A stretch of DNA of 51,078 bases, taken from assembly GCF_006228105.1 (NCBI RefSeq), contig NZ_VDHH01000014.1; one strand, 5' to 3'. The DNA is from Chelonobacter sp006228105. Its GTDB lineage: Bacteria > Pseudomonadota > Gammaproteobacteria > Enterobacterales > Pasteurellaceae. The translations under genes were made by a program, and so were the position numbers. The first letter of the stretch is position 1. Each line of letters starts with the position of its first letter. Below are positions 1 through 8,261 of the stretch, in pieces. Below the pieces are notes generated by a model. That model had not been told where the DNA came from. It saw nothing but the letters and a program-made list of their open reading frames with translations, and ran no database searches.

Positions 1-12
1 CCGTAGGACTAT

Positions 13-101
13 GACTATTTTTCGCCACTACGGCGTTAAAAGCCGTTCGTTTAGAATGACTAAACTTCACAACTTTTGCCTTGTATTGGCGAAAAATAGT
101 C
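13..101. repeat. 15-bp inverted repeat flanking about 59 bp
   Basis: GACTATTTTTCGCCA at 13-27 is the exact reverse complement of 87-101. The right arm abuts the dispersed repeat at 102-138. There is no gene in 1-205. The structure may be a long hairpin or the relic of a small mobile element; I cannot tell which. Confidence 0.6.
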
Positions 102-138
102 TATAGCTCAAATTATAAACAAAGATTAACAGACCCTA
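102..138. repeat. dispersed 38-bp repeat, copy A
   Basis: This stretch matches 33311-33348 at about 35 of 38 positions, with one single-base gap. The right half, ATAAACAAAGATTAACAGAC, differs from the other copy by one base. Read on the minus strand it begins AGGGTCTGTTAATC, which resembles a transposon terminus. Both copies lie at the 3' side of minus-strand genes, here 68 bp beyond the ilvY stop. No transposase is nearby. Confidence 0.6.
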
Positions 139-205
139 GAGATGATAACGGATTTATACAATTGACGGAAGTTTAAACCACACTTTAATACTGCTTCAAC
201 ACAGT

Positions 206-1105
206 TTATTTTAGTGATGGGTTGGCATCGGTCAAAACCGACCAAAATGCGGCAATCAACGGCTGCTGCAAGCGTTTTTTCTGTACGCAAACCCCCAGTT
301 CAAAGGCACTGGCGGACAGAGGTAGATCCAGATAGGAAACCTGTCCGTTCATCGGACTGTTTTTGATTACGATGTCCGGCAGCAGCGCCACGCCGCAACC
401 CAGTGCTACCATCGGCACAATGCCCTCATGCCCGCTGACCGAGGCATAAATTTTCGGCTGTTTGAATTTCATCTGCTTGAACCACAGATCGATGCGCTCA
501 CGTACGGGTCCGGCGACCGGTAAAATAAACGGGATCTGCTCCCAATCAATCGGTTGCCGCTGCAATAAGCGGGTTGAAGGGCAGGCGACCCGCGGTGCAA
601 TCAATGACAGTTGGATATAATCGATAAAATGAAAGTCGATATTGTCAGGTAATTTCAGCGGCTTGCCGACCAATGCCAAATCCGCCTGTTGTGACCGCAC
701 TTGCTCCAGCGCATTGGCGGGGTCACCGGTGGTTAGTTTGATTTCCACTTTCGGGTATTGGCGGCGAAAGGCTTCCAGAATCGGCGGCAGGTGGCTGTAA
801 GCCGCGGTGACCGAACAAAACAGTTTCAACTCACCGCTCAACTCTTGCTGAACCGGCTGCAACTGAATTTTGATTTGCTGCCAACGCTGCCATGCCGGTA
901 GCGCGAACTGTAAAAACTGCTCACCGGCTTCAGTCAGGCTGACCTGGCGGTTATCGCGTAAAAACAGCGGTTGTTTCAGCTCTGCTTCCATTTTTTGAAT
1001 CTGGCGCGACAGCGTGGACGGGCTCATATGATTTTGTAGTGCCGTTTGGTTGAAATTTCGTTTTTCCACCAAATCCAGAAACAGTTTTATCTCTTGAAAG
1101 TTCAT
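206..1105 (-). CDS. ilvY: LysR-type regulator IlvY
   Basis: 299-residue LysR-family transcription factor. The N-terminal winged helix-turn-helix covers about residues 1-60, with the recognition region NQTALQNHMSPSTLSRQIQK. The rest is the effector-binding domain. IlvY activates ilvC when bound to acetolactate or acetohydroxybutyrate. The assignment rests on fold, length and nearness to ilvC. In related bacteria ilvY and ilvC are adjacent and divergent; here a rhuM-family gene lies between them, 96 bp upstream of the ilvY start. A USS (about 1109-1117) sits directly before the ATG, and I see no good Shine-Dalgarno sequence there. ilvY may now be read from the rhuM promoter or a weak one in the gap. 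The exact ligand is inferred. Confidence 0.85.
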   Translation of the reverse strand: MNFQEIKLFLDLVEKRNFNQTALQNHMSPSTLSRQIQKMEAELKQPLFLRDNRQVSLTEAGEQFLQFALPAWQRWQQIKIQLQPVQQELSGELKLFCSVTAAYSHLPPILEAFRRQYPKVEIKLTTGDPANALEQVRSQQADLALVGKPLKLPDNIDFHFIDYIQLSLIAPRVACPSTRLLQRQPIDWEQIPFILPVAGPVRERIDLWFKQMKFKQPKIYASVSGHEGIVPMVALGCGVALLPDIVIKNSPMNGQVSYLDLPLSASAFELGVCVQKKRLQQPLIAAFWSVLTDANPSLK

Positions 1106-1135
1106 CGTGACCGCACTTTGTTTTCAATTATTCAG

Positions 1136-1185
1136 CTAGGGCTTCCTAGCAATCCCCTCATAAACGAATTGTCAGGAAGCCCTAG
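1136..1185. repeat. 12-bp inverted repeat between rhuM and ilvY
   Basis: CTAGGGCTTCCT (1136-1147) and AGGAAGCCCTAG (1174-1185) are exact reverse complements around a 26-nt loop, in the 96-bp gap between the rhuM stop and the ilvY start. No T-tract follows on either strand, so it is a poor intrinsic terminator. It could be an insertion scar or an mRNA stability element. Confidence 0.55.
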
Positions 1186-1201
1186 GGTTTTAACAGGCTT
1201 A

Positions 1202-2176
1202 TTATTTATCCAATTGTTTAATAAATCGCTCAAAATCCGACGTAATTTTTTGCTGTCGATTAAATGCTCGGTATTCTTCAACGGCTTTTTGCGTGGCTTG
1301 TTTGTGGCTGATTTTGCCGCTATTTTGTAAAATCTCATAACGGTTAAAACTCAAAAAATCATCAATACTTTTGGCAAAATCCTGCATGCTTAATAAATCC
1401 TCGTCTTCTAGTAGGCGTTCGACATAATCAAAATAAGCAGAAACATTGCGTTCCAGTTTTTTGATTTCCTGCTCCGATAGATAATTTTTTGCCACCACCA
1501 CATCAGATTGCAAAATCCGCCCAGCTGGAGCATTTTTCCATGTAGTTAGCCCCATGTGAGTTTTGTGTTGATCTGCGTGGTGATAAACAATTTCTGCTGC
1601 GGTTTGTCCTGTAATGGCGTAGTGAAATTTGTTTTGCACATTGGCGTAGAATTGACGGGTAATTTCCGAATTTTTATCATAATCATAGGAAATTTCAGCA
1701 AAAATATCGGTCAGTTGCTTCCAAATCCGTTGCTCGCTAGCGCGGATTGAGCGAACGGTTTCCAGCAATTCACGGAAATAATCTTTACCGAAGGCATTTT
1801 CACCGTGCTTCATGCGATCGACATCAACGATAAAGCCTTTTTGGATATAGGCCTTTAAAATCTCGCTCGCCCAAATACGGAATTTGGTGGCTTTGCTAGA
1901 ATTGACTCGGTAGCCGACAGAGATGACGGCATCGAGATTATAAAATGTCGTCAGGTAGTTTTTTCCATCTACAGCAGTTGTTCGGATTTTCCGAACAACT
2001 GAACTTTGCTCAAGCTCACCGCTATCAAAGATATTTTTTAGGTGTTCGCTCACCGTTGATTTTGCTACTCCAAACAGCTGAGCAATATTTTTTTGTGTTA
2101 CCCACAGGGTTTCATCTTGCACCAAGACTTCTGTATGTTCGCTGTTGTCGTAAATTAAAAATTGGATTTCGTTCAT
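1202..2176 (-). CDS. rhuM: RhuM-family protein (virulence RhuM)
   Basis: About 324 residues, apparently full length for the RhuM family. The N-terminal part has a helix-turn-helix-like stretch (WVTQKNIAQLFGVAKSTVSE). It is followed by family motifs YNLDAVISVGYRVNSSKATK and FRIWASEILKAYIQKG, and by a C-terminal part with NKFHYAITGQTAAEIV, MGLTTWK and VVVAKNYLSEQEI. RhuM is a Salmonella pathogenicity-island protein of unknown biochemistry; relatives occur as accessory genes in mobile or restriction-modification loci. Two ATGs occur in tandem (2179 and 2176); GGGAG upstream fits the second better. The gene sits between ilvY and ilvC and is divergent from ilvC. It has no internal USS, but USSs lie near 1109 and 2272, consistent with later acquisition. 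Function unknown. Confidence 0.85.
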   Translation of the reverse strand: MNEIQFLIYDNSEHTEVLVQDETLWVTQKNIAQLFGVAKSTVSEHLKNIFDSGELEQSSVVRKIRTTAVDGKNYLTTFYNLDAVISVGYRVNSSKATKFRIWASEILKAYIQKGFIVDVDRMKHGENAFGKDYFRELLETVRSIRASEQRIWKQLTDIFAEISYDYDKNSEITRQFYANVQNKFHYAITGQTAAEIVYHHADQHKTHMGLTTWKNAPAGRILQSDVVVAKNYLSEQEIKKLERNVSAYFDYVERLLEDEDLLSMQDFAKSIDDFLSFNRYEILQNSGKISHKQATQKAVEEYRAFNRQQKITSDFERFIKQLDK

Positions 2177-2204
2177 CATCTCTCCCTATCGCTGCTAAAA
2201 ATAT

Positions 2205-2219
2205 TTGCAAAAAATGCAA
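2205..2219. promoter_or_regulatory. candidate IlvY operator
   Basis: TTGCA-AAAAA-TGCAA is a perfect interrupted palindrome with the T-N11-A geometry of LysR-type sites. It lies in the rhuM/ilvC divergent region, 46 bp upstream of a TATACT -10-like hexamer (2265-2270) for ilvC. A second, degenerate half-site region follows at about 2226-2251. IlvY regulation is inferred from position and family. Confidence 0.5.
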
Positions 2220-2327
2220 CTATAGATTGTAATAATATCAATTTTCGCAATCAGGATTTTAGACTATACTGACCGCACTTGTCCATTGGGGACAACCTGT
2301 TATTTACCCTTAAACTGAGGAAAAACC

Positions 2328-3806
2328 ATGTCTAACTATTTTAATACCCTGAATCTGCGTCAACAGCTGGATCAATTGGGGCGCTGCCGTTTTATGGCGC
2401 GCGAAGAGTTTGCTGATGAAGCCAACTATTTGAAAGGCAAAAAAATTGTGATTATCGGCTGTGGTGCACAAGGCTTGAACCAAGGTTTGAATATGCGTGA
2501 TTCCGGCTTGGATGTCAGCTATGCCTTGCGTCAGCAGGCGATTGATGAAAAACGCGCTTCGTTCACCCGCGCCAGCGAAAACGGTTTTAAAGTCGGCACT
2601 TATGAAGATCTGATCCCAACTGCGGATTTAGTGATCAACCTGACGCCGGACAAACAACACTCTGCGGTGGTGCAAGCGGTGATGCCGTTGATGAAACAAG
2701 GTGCGGCATTGGGCTACTCACACGGCTTGAATATCGTCGAAGTGGGCGAACAAATCCGCAAAGACATCACAGTCGTGATGGTGGCGCCGAAATGCCCGGG
2801 CACGGAAGTGCGTGAAGAGTATAAGCGCGGTTTCGGCGTGCCGACGCTGATCGCCGTTCACCCGGAAAACGATCCGCAAAACGAAGGCTGGGCGATTGCC
2901 AAAGCCTGGGCAGCGGCGACCGGCGGCCACCGTGCCGGCTGTTTGGCCTCCTCTTTCGTGGCAGAAGTGAAATCTGACTTAATGGGCGAACAAACTATTC
3001 TGTGCGGTATGCTGCAAGCCGGCTCTCTGATTTGTTATGACAAATTGGTGGCTGAAGGCAAAGATCCGGCCTATGCTGCCAAATTGATTCAATTCGGTTG
3101 GGAAACCATCACGGAATCGTTAAAACAAGGCGGGATCACGTTAATGATGGATCGCCTGTCCAACAGCGCCAAAATCCGTGCTTACGAACTGTCCGAGCAG
3201 ATCAAAGGCTTGTTGCAAACTCTGTTTGAAAAACACATGGATGATATTATCAGCGGCACATTCTCGCGCGTGATGATGGAAGACTGGGCGAATAACGACG
3301 TGAATTTGCTGACATGGCGTGAGCAAACCGGGCAAACTGCCTTTGAAAAAGCACCGAAATATGAGGGCAAAATCAGCGAACAAGAGTACTACGACAATGG
3401 CGTGGTGATGGTTGCAATGGTTAAAGCCGGTGTGGAATTGGCGTTTGATACCATGGTTGCGAGCGGAATTTTGCAAGAATCCGCCTATTATGAATCACTG
3501 CATGAGTTGCCGTTAATCGCCAATACCATCGCGCGTAAACGCCTGTATGAAATGAATGTGGTGATTTCCGACACCGCCGAATACGGCAACTACCTGTTCT
3601 CTTTCGCTGCCGACCCGATTCTGCGTGAAAAACTGGTACCGACCTTGGTGCGCGGTGACTTGGGTGAAAAAGTGGTTTCCGATGAAATCGACAATATCCG
3701 CCTGCGTGATGTCAACGAAGCCATCCGCAACCACCCAATCGAAAAAGTCGGTAAAGTGCTGCGTGACTATATGAAAGATATGAAAAAAATCGCTGTAGCC
3801 AGCTAA
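2328..3806 (+). CDS. ilvC: Ketol-acid reductoisomerase (class II)
   Basis: Converts acetolactate or acetohydroxybutyrate to the dihydroxy acids of valine and isoleucine synthesis, using NADPH and Mg2+. The 492-residue length is that of the long class II enzymes (E. coli IlvC is 491). The Rossmann loop GCGAQG is at residues 44-49, and the KARI knotted domain is duplicated in the C-terminal half. GAGG precedes the ATG at normal spacing. The gene is monocistronic, with an intrinsic terminator 40 bp after the stop. Regulation by IlvY is expected. Confidence 0.97.
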   Translation: MSNYFNTLNLRQQLDQLGRCRFMAREEFADEANYLKGKKIVIIGCGAQGLNQGLNMRDSGLDVSYALRQQAIDEKRASFTRASENGFKVGTYEDLIPTADLVINLTPDKQHSAVVQAVMPLMKQGAALGYSHGLNIVEVGEQIRKDITVVMVAPKCPGTEVREEYKRGFGVPTLIAVHPENDPQNEGWAIAKAWAAATGGHRAGCLASSFVAEVKSDLMGEQTILCGMLQAGSLICYDKLVAEGKDPAYAAKLIQFGWETITESLKQGGITLMMDRLSNSAKIRAYELSEQIKGLLQTLFEKHMDDIISGTFSRVMMEDWANNDVNLLTWREQTGQTAFEKAPKYEGKISEQEYYDNGVVMVAMVKAGVELAFDTMVASGILQESAYYESLHELPLIANTIARKRLYEMNVVISDTAEYGNYLFSFAADPILREKLVPTLVRGDLGEKVVSDEIDNIRLRDVNEAIRNHPIEKVGKVLRDYMKDMKKIAVAS

Positions 3807-3845
3807 GCTGACCGCACTTGCGCTGACTGTACTTTGCGAATCTGG

Positions 3846-3882
3846 AATCCCTTTGGTATCAGCATAAACCAGAGGGATTTTT
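3846..3882 (+). terminator. ilvC terminator
   Basis: AATCCCTTTGGT pairs with ACCAGAGGGATT (one mismatch) around a 12-nt loop, followed by TTTTT. It lies 40 bp after the ilvC stop. Confidence 0.8.
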
Positions 3883-4027
3883 GTCTACTAGGCATGGTAG
3901 ATCTTAAAATTAGCAACCATTTTGTCTACTATACCCGCTTCTGTGAGTTAGAAAATAGTTTTCTGTTTTTTGGAAACACAGTTGCTACTTTTATAATATT
4001 AATTGTGTATTTTAACCTTTGTCAGCA

Positions 4028-4058
4028 GTAAAAAGCACTCGTGTTGAGTGCTTTTTAC
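4028..4058. terminator. terminator downstream of sodA, bidirectional
   Basis: GTAAAAAGCACTC and GAGTGCTTTTTAC form a perfect 13-bp stem with a 5-nt loop. U-runs arise on both strands. It lies 15 bp beyond the sodA stop. The 140 bp between this and the ilvC terminator contain no convincing gene. Confidence 0.85.
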
Positions 4059-4072
4059 GTTTTATCAATACG

Positions 4073-4717
4073 TTATTTGCTGTGACAGCAGCAATCAGAT
4101 GCTTTTTTATCAAAGCGAGCGGCTGCTTCGTCCCAGTTGACGACGTTCCAGAAGGCTTTGATGTAATCCGGACGGCGGTTTTGATATTTCAGATAATAGG
4201 CGTGTTCCCAAACATCCAAGCCTAAAATCGGGAAGCCTGCTACACCTGCAATCTCTTTGCCCATCAATGGTGAGTCTTGGTTGGCGGTGGAGACAACGGA
4301 TAATTTGCCGTCATTCAGCACTAACCATGCCCAACCTGAGCCGAAGCGGGTTGCTGCCGCTTTTTCAAATTCTGCTTGGAATGCTTCAACAGAACCGAAA
4401 TCGCGCACGATAGCGTCTTTCAATGCGCCTTGTAACGTAGTACCTAATTTCAACCCTTTCCAGAACAGTGAATGGTTAGCGTGTCCACCGGCATTGTTGC
4501 GAAGTGCGGTGCGTTTGTCAGCAGGGATTTTGTCCAAATTAGCAATCAGTTCACCGGGACATTTGTCTTGCCACTCCGGCAAGGTTTCTAACACCGCATT
4601 GGCATTGTTCACATAGGCTTGATGGTGTTTGGAATGGTGAATTTCCATGGTTTGTTTGTCAAAGTGCGGTTCTAATGCATCGTAGGCATAAGGTAATTCA
4701 GGTAGAGTATAAGCCAT
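4073..4717 (-). CDS. sodA: Superoxide dismutase [Mn]
   Basis: Cytoplasmic Mn-superoxide dismutase, dismutating superoxide to H2O2 and O2. The metal ligands are in the expected places: His27 (EIHHSKHH), the His of NHSLFWKGL, and Asp and His of DVWEHAYYL. The start MAYTLPEL (ATG at 4717) is preferred over an ATG two codons upstream, because GAGGAA is 8 nt from it. The C-terminus ends in a Cys-rich tail, KASDCCCHSK, beyond the conserved fold. A FNR-like palindrome lies upstream. The gene is monocistronic with its own terminator. Confidence 0.96.
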   Translation of the reverse strand: MAYTLPELPYAYDALEPHFDKQTMEIHHSKHHQAYVNNANAVLETLPEWQDKCPGELIANLDKIPADKRTALRNNAGGHANHSLFWKGLKLGTTLQGALKDAIVRDFGSVEAFQAEFEKAAATRFGSGWAWLVLNDGKLSVVSTANQDSPLMGKEIAGVAGFPILGLDVWEHAYYLKYQNRRPDYIKAFWNVVNWDEAAARFDKKASDCCCHSK

Positions 4718-4822
4718 TTTCATTTCCTCATTTGGTTGAATAAAGCGCTAAAAATAGTGTTTCAGTAATGCTTTGTTAGGATAAAGCGAATCGAATTTTC
4801 GAGCTTCAGTGTAGCAAAGAAA

Positions 4823-4836
4823 TTGATCGAGATCAT
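4823..4836. promoter_or_regulatory. FNR-like site upstream of sodA
   Basis: TTGATCGAGATCAT matches the FNR consensus TTGAT-N4-ATCAA at nine of ten fixed positions. It lies about 105 bp upstream of the sodA ATG. In E. coli sodA is repressed under anaerobiosis by FNR and ArcA, which fits, but binding here is inferred. Confidence 0.45.
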
Positions 4837-4877
4837 TAAATGTTTATAAATATGTCAGGTTAGATTTCGCATAAACA

Positions 4878-4907
4878 AAAAGGCAGAACATTTATTTTCT
4901 GCCTTTT
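4878..4907 (-). terminator. maeB terminator
   Basis: AAAAGGCAGAA pairs perfectly with TTCTGCCTTTT around an 8-nt loop. It lies about 48 bp after the maeB stop on the minus strand and ends in a U-run. Confidence 0.8.
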
Positions 4908-4954
4908 GTTGGTTGAGTCAGCTTGTGGCTGACCGCACTTTTATGTTTGGTGTG

Positions 4955-7240
4955 TTACTCTTGGTTATCTTTAGAGGCATTCACTGCCGCAACAGCCACC
5001 ATGTTGATGATGCGACGCACCGAAGCCACCGGCGTCAGAATATGAGCCGATTGGCGCAAGCCCATCAACATCGGTCCAACGGTGATTGCGGTGGTTGCCG
5101 AACGCAGCAGATTATAGCCGATTCGTGCTGCTTCCATGTTTGGCATCACCAATAAGTTGGCGCCGCCTTTCAATGGACTGTCGGGCATAATGTTTTTACG
5201 CAATTTTTCCGATAGTGCGATATCAGCGTGCATTTCGCCATCGATAATCAATTCCGGATCACGTTGCTGCACTAACTGCAAGACTTTACGCATTTTGACC
5301 GCACTTGGGTGATCACTGGCGCCGTAGTTGGAGTGAGAAATCAATGCCACTTGCGGTTCAATCCCGAAACGGCGCACTTCTTCTGCTGCCATTAGCGTGA
5401 TTTCCGCCAAAGACTCTGCATCCGGATCTTGGTTGACGAAAGCATCAGTGACAAATACGTTGCCGCTCGGCATCACCAAGCCGTTGACGGTGGCGGCGGT
5501 TTTCACACCGTCTTTTAAGCCAATTACGTTACGGATAGATTTTAGGTGATCGGCATAAGAGCCGACTAATCCGCAAATCATGCCGTCGGCTTGACCTAGA
5601 TGCACCAACATTGCGGCGATTGTTGTTGGGTTGATCCGAATTTCTTGTTTTGCCAATGCCGGAGTGATGCCACGACGTTTCATGATGTCGTAATAGCCTT
5701 TCCAGCAGGTTTCGTAGCGTTCGTCTTTTTCAATGTTGATAATTTCGAACTCTTTGCCTTCCTCGATTTGTAAGCCGAGCTGTTTGATCCGCTGTTTGAT
5801 GACATCCGGGCGGCCAATCAGAATTGGCAATGCGATTTCCAGTGCGGCAATCTCTTGTACGGCGTGCAGTACGCGCGGTTCTTCGCCGTCGGAAATGATA
5901 ATTCGTTTTTTATCAAGACGAGCCTGAGCGAAAATCGGTTTCATGAACAGATTGGTTTTATACACAAATTGAGTCAGTTTTTCGATATAAACGCTGAAAT
6001 CATTGATTGGGCGCAGCGCAACCCCGGAGTCCATCGCCGCTTTGGCAACCGCAGGGGCGATTTTGATGATTAAACGTGGATCAAATGGTTTTGGAATCAG
6101 GTATTCCGGACCAAATGCCAGTTCTTGATCACCGTAAGCAGAGGAGACCACATCGCTTTGTTCGGCATGCGCCAGTTCGGCAATTGCATGCACGGCAGCC
6201 AGTTTCATCTCTTCATTAATGGTAGTAGCGCCCACATCTAACGCACCGCGGAAGATAAACGGGAAGCACAATACGTTGTTGACCTGATTCGGGAAATCCG
6301 AGCGGCCGGTGCAGACAATCGCATCTGGACGAACTGCTTTGGCATCCGGCGGCAAAATTTCCGGATCAGGATTGGCAAGTGCCAAAATAATTGGGCTTGG
6401 CCCCATGCTTTTCACCATTTCTTGGGTTAAAGCACCGGCGGCGGAACAACCCAAGAAAATATCGGCATTTGGAATGGCGTCTGCCAGACGACGAGTGCCG
6501 TTATCTTCAATGGCATAAAACTTTTTGGTTTCATCCATGCGATCGGCATCTTCACGCTGTTTGTAAATCACCCCTTTGGAATCACAAACGGTGATGTTTT
6601 GTTTTTCCATGCCCAACGCACGTAGTAAATTCAAGCAAGCAATGGCAGAAGCACCCGCACCGGAAACCACTAATTTGACGTGTTTTATGTCTTTATTCAC
6701 TACGCGTAAACCATTCATGACAGCGGCAGCACAAATAATGGCGGTGCCGTGTTGGTCATCGTGGAATACCGGAATTTTCATTCGCTCACGCAGTTTTTTC
6801 TCAATATAGAAACATTCCGGTGCTTTGATATCTTCTAAGTTGATGCCACCGAAAGTAGGTTCAAGTGAGGCGATAATATCAACCAGTTTGTCCGGATCAC
6901 GTTCGTCAATTTCGATGTCGAACACATCGACACCGGCGAATTTTTTAAATAACACGCCTTTGCCTTCCATCACCGGCTTACCTGCCAAGGCACCGATATT
7001 GCCCAAACCGAGTACCGCAGTACCGTTGGAGATCACCCCGACCAAATTACCACGAGCCGTGTATTTATAAGCCGCCAACGGATCTTGCTGAATTTCCAGA
7101 CACGGAATAGCGACGCCCGGCGAGTAGGCAAGCGCCAGATCGCGTTGAGTGGCGAGAGATTTGGTTGGGGTCACTTCGATTTTTCCCGGAATCGGAAATT
7201 CATGAAAATCAAGTGCAGCTTGGCGAAGTTGTTTATCCAT
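4955..7240 (-). CDS. maeB: NADP-dependent malic enzyme with phosphotransacetylase-like domain
   Basis: Oxidative decarboxylation of malate to pyruvate, giving NADPH. The 761 residues match the long MaeB type. The malic enzyme N-terminal domain (to about 160; YSPGVAIPC, GLGNIGALAGKPVMEGK) and NAD-binding domain (about 165-400; VVSGAGASAIACLNLL) are followed by a C-terminal phosphate acetyl/butyryl-transferase-like domain (about 430-755), thought to be regulatory. It has its own promoter (TATAAT at 7314-7319 and TCAACA at 7336-7341 on the minus strand, 16-bp spacing) and terminator. It supplies NADPH and pyruvate, the latter also a substrate of the NifJ enzyme further on. Confidence 0.96.
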   Translation of the reverse strand: MDKQLRQAALDFHEFPIPGKIEVTPTKSLATQRDLALAYSPGVAIPCLEIQQDPLAAYKYTARGNLVGVISNGTAVLGLGNIGALAGKPVMEGKGVLFKKFAGVDVFDIEIDERDPDKLVDIIASLEPTFGGINLEDIKAPECFYIEKKLRERMKIPVFHDDQHGTAIICAAAVMNGLRVVNKDIKHVKLVVSGAGASAIACLNLLRALGMEKQNITVCDSKGVIYKQREDADRMDETKKFYAIEDNGTRRLADAIPNADIFLGCSAAGALTQEMVKSMGPSPIILALANPDPEILPPDAKAVRPDAIVCTGRSDFPNQVNNVLCFPFIFRGALDVGATTINEEMKLAAVHAIAELAHAEQSDVVSSAYGDQELAFGPEYLIPKPFDPRLIIKIAPAVAKAAMDSGVALRPINDFSVYIEKLTQFVYKTNLFMKPIFAQARLDKKRIIISDGEEPRVLHAVQEIAALEIALPILIGRPDVIKQRIKQLGLQIEEGKEFEIINIEKDERYETCWKGYYDIMKRRGITPALAKQEIRINPTTIAAMLVHLGQADGMICGLVGSYADHLKSIRNVIGLKDGVKTAATVNGLVMPSGNVFVTDAFVNQDPDAESLAEITLMAAEEVRRFGIEPQVALISHSNYGASDHPSAVKMRKVLQLVQQRDPELIIDGEMHADIALSEKLRKNIMPDSPLKGGANLLVMPNMEAARIGYNLLRSATTAITVGPMLMGLRQSAHILTPVASVRRIINMVAVAAVNASKDNQE

Positions 7241-7313
7241 TGTCTAATCCTTATCAATACAGGTTGTAAATAGGTTGAATTGGTTTGATCAAAACGTTAA
7301 AAAAGTGGAGTAA

Positions 7314-7341
7314 ATTATACGCTTTATTTCAGTATTGTTGA
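7314..7341 (-). promoter_or_regulatory. maeB promoter
   Basis: On the minus strand TCAACA (7336-7341) and TATAAT (7314-7319) are 16 bp apart, 74 bp before the maeB start. The 280-bp divergent gap between maeB and rsuA holds no other gene that I can support. Confidence 0.5.
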
Positions 7342-7520
7342 GGATTGTTCAAGGAGTATGTGATATGGAACACATATTTTTTGGTGAAAGGCTTTTCAAG
7401 TCATCGAGCATTTAAGCAAATTTAATCCACTATAATTTGGCTTAGCAACTGTATCTTTAAGGTTAAACGGGTACAATATGCGCAATAGGTGATAGTAAGA
7501 ATAAAAATAAAAGGTTGATG

Positions 7521-8216
7521 ATGCGTTTAGATAAATTTTTGGCAGAGCAGAGTGGGCTGACCCGTTCGCAAGTGGGGAAAATCCTACGCAGCGGGGTGGT
7601 TACGGTAAACGGTGTGGTGATAAAATCCGGCGCAACCCAAATTTCATCAGCGGATCAGATTCTGTTTGACGGCGAGTTGTTGCAGTGGCTGGAAGCCGGA
7701 CAATACTTGATGTTACATAAACCGGCAGGGTATATTTGTTCCCATGACGACGGCGAATACCCAACGGTATACCAACTGTTTGATTATCCGCTCAGAAATA
7801 AATTGCACTCTGTCGGGCGCTTGGATGTCGATACCACCGGATTGGTGTTGTTGACCGATGATGGGCAATGGTCGCACCGCATCACCTCGCCCAAATTTCA
7901 ATGTGAAAAAACCTATTTGGTGACGCTGGCGGATCCGATTGAAAATAACTATCAAAGTGCGGTTGAGCAGGGCATTTTATTACGAGGCGAGCAAGTGCCG
8001 ACCAAACCTGGCAAACTGGAGATTGTGGACGACTACAATCTGAATTTAACCATCAGTGAAGGGCGCTACCATCAGGTGAAACGCATGTTTGCGGCGTTGG
8101 GGAATAAAGTGGTCGGACTGCACCGTTGGCGGATTGGCGATGTAATTTTGGATGAGACGTTGGACGAAGGCGAATACCGCACGTTGACAGCGGCAGAGGT
8201 GGCCGGCTTTAAATGA
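7521..8216 (+). CDS. rsuA: 16S rRNA pseudouridine(516) synthase
   Basis: Isomerises U516 of 16S rRNA to pseudouridine. An N-terminal S4 RNA-binding domain (about residues 1-60, MRLDKFLAEQSGLTRSQV) precedes the RsuA-type catalytic domain. The catalytic Asp is residue 102 in GRLDVDTTG, the same number as in E. coli RsuA. Three in-frame starts are clustered (TTG 7515, ATG 7518, ATG 7521). AAGG at 7511-7514 is best spaced for 7521, which also matches the family N-terminus. It is followed closely by the Bcr-type transporter. Confidence 0.95.
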   Translation: MRLDKFLAEQSGLTRSQVGKILRSGVVTVNGVVIKSGATQISSADQILFDGELLQWLEAGQYLMLHKPAGYICSHDDGEYPTVYQLFDYPLRNKLHSVGRLDVDTTGLVLLTDDGQWSHRITSPKFQCEKTYLVTLADPIENNYQSAVEQGILLRGEQVPTKPGKLEIVDDYNLNLTISEGRYHQVKRMFAALGNKVVGLHRWRIGDVILDETLDEGEYRTLTAAEVAGFK

Positions 8217-8261
8217 CAGAGTGGTTAATATAACCATGTGATGTTGAAATCAGGAACAAGA

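Noticed and set aside
3834..4031. 65-codon frame between ilvC and sodA
   Set aside because: It runs through the ilvC terminator and into the sodA terminator; no ribosome binding site.
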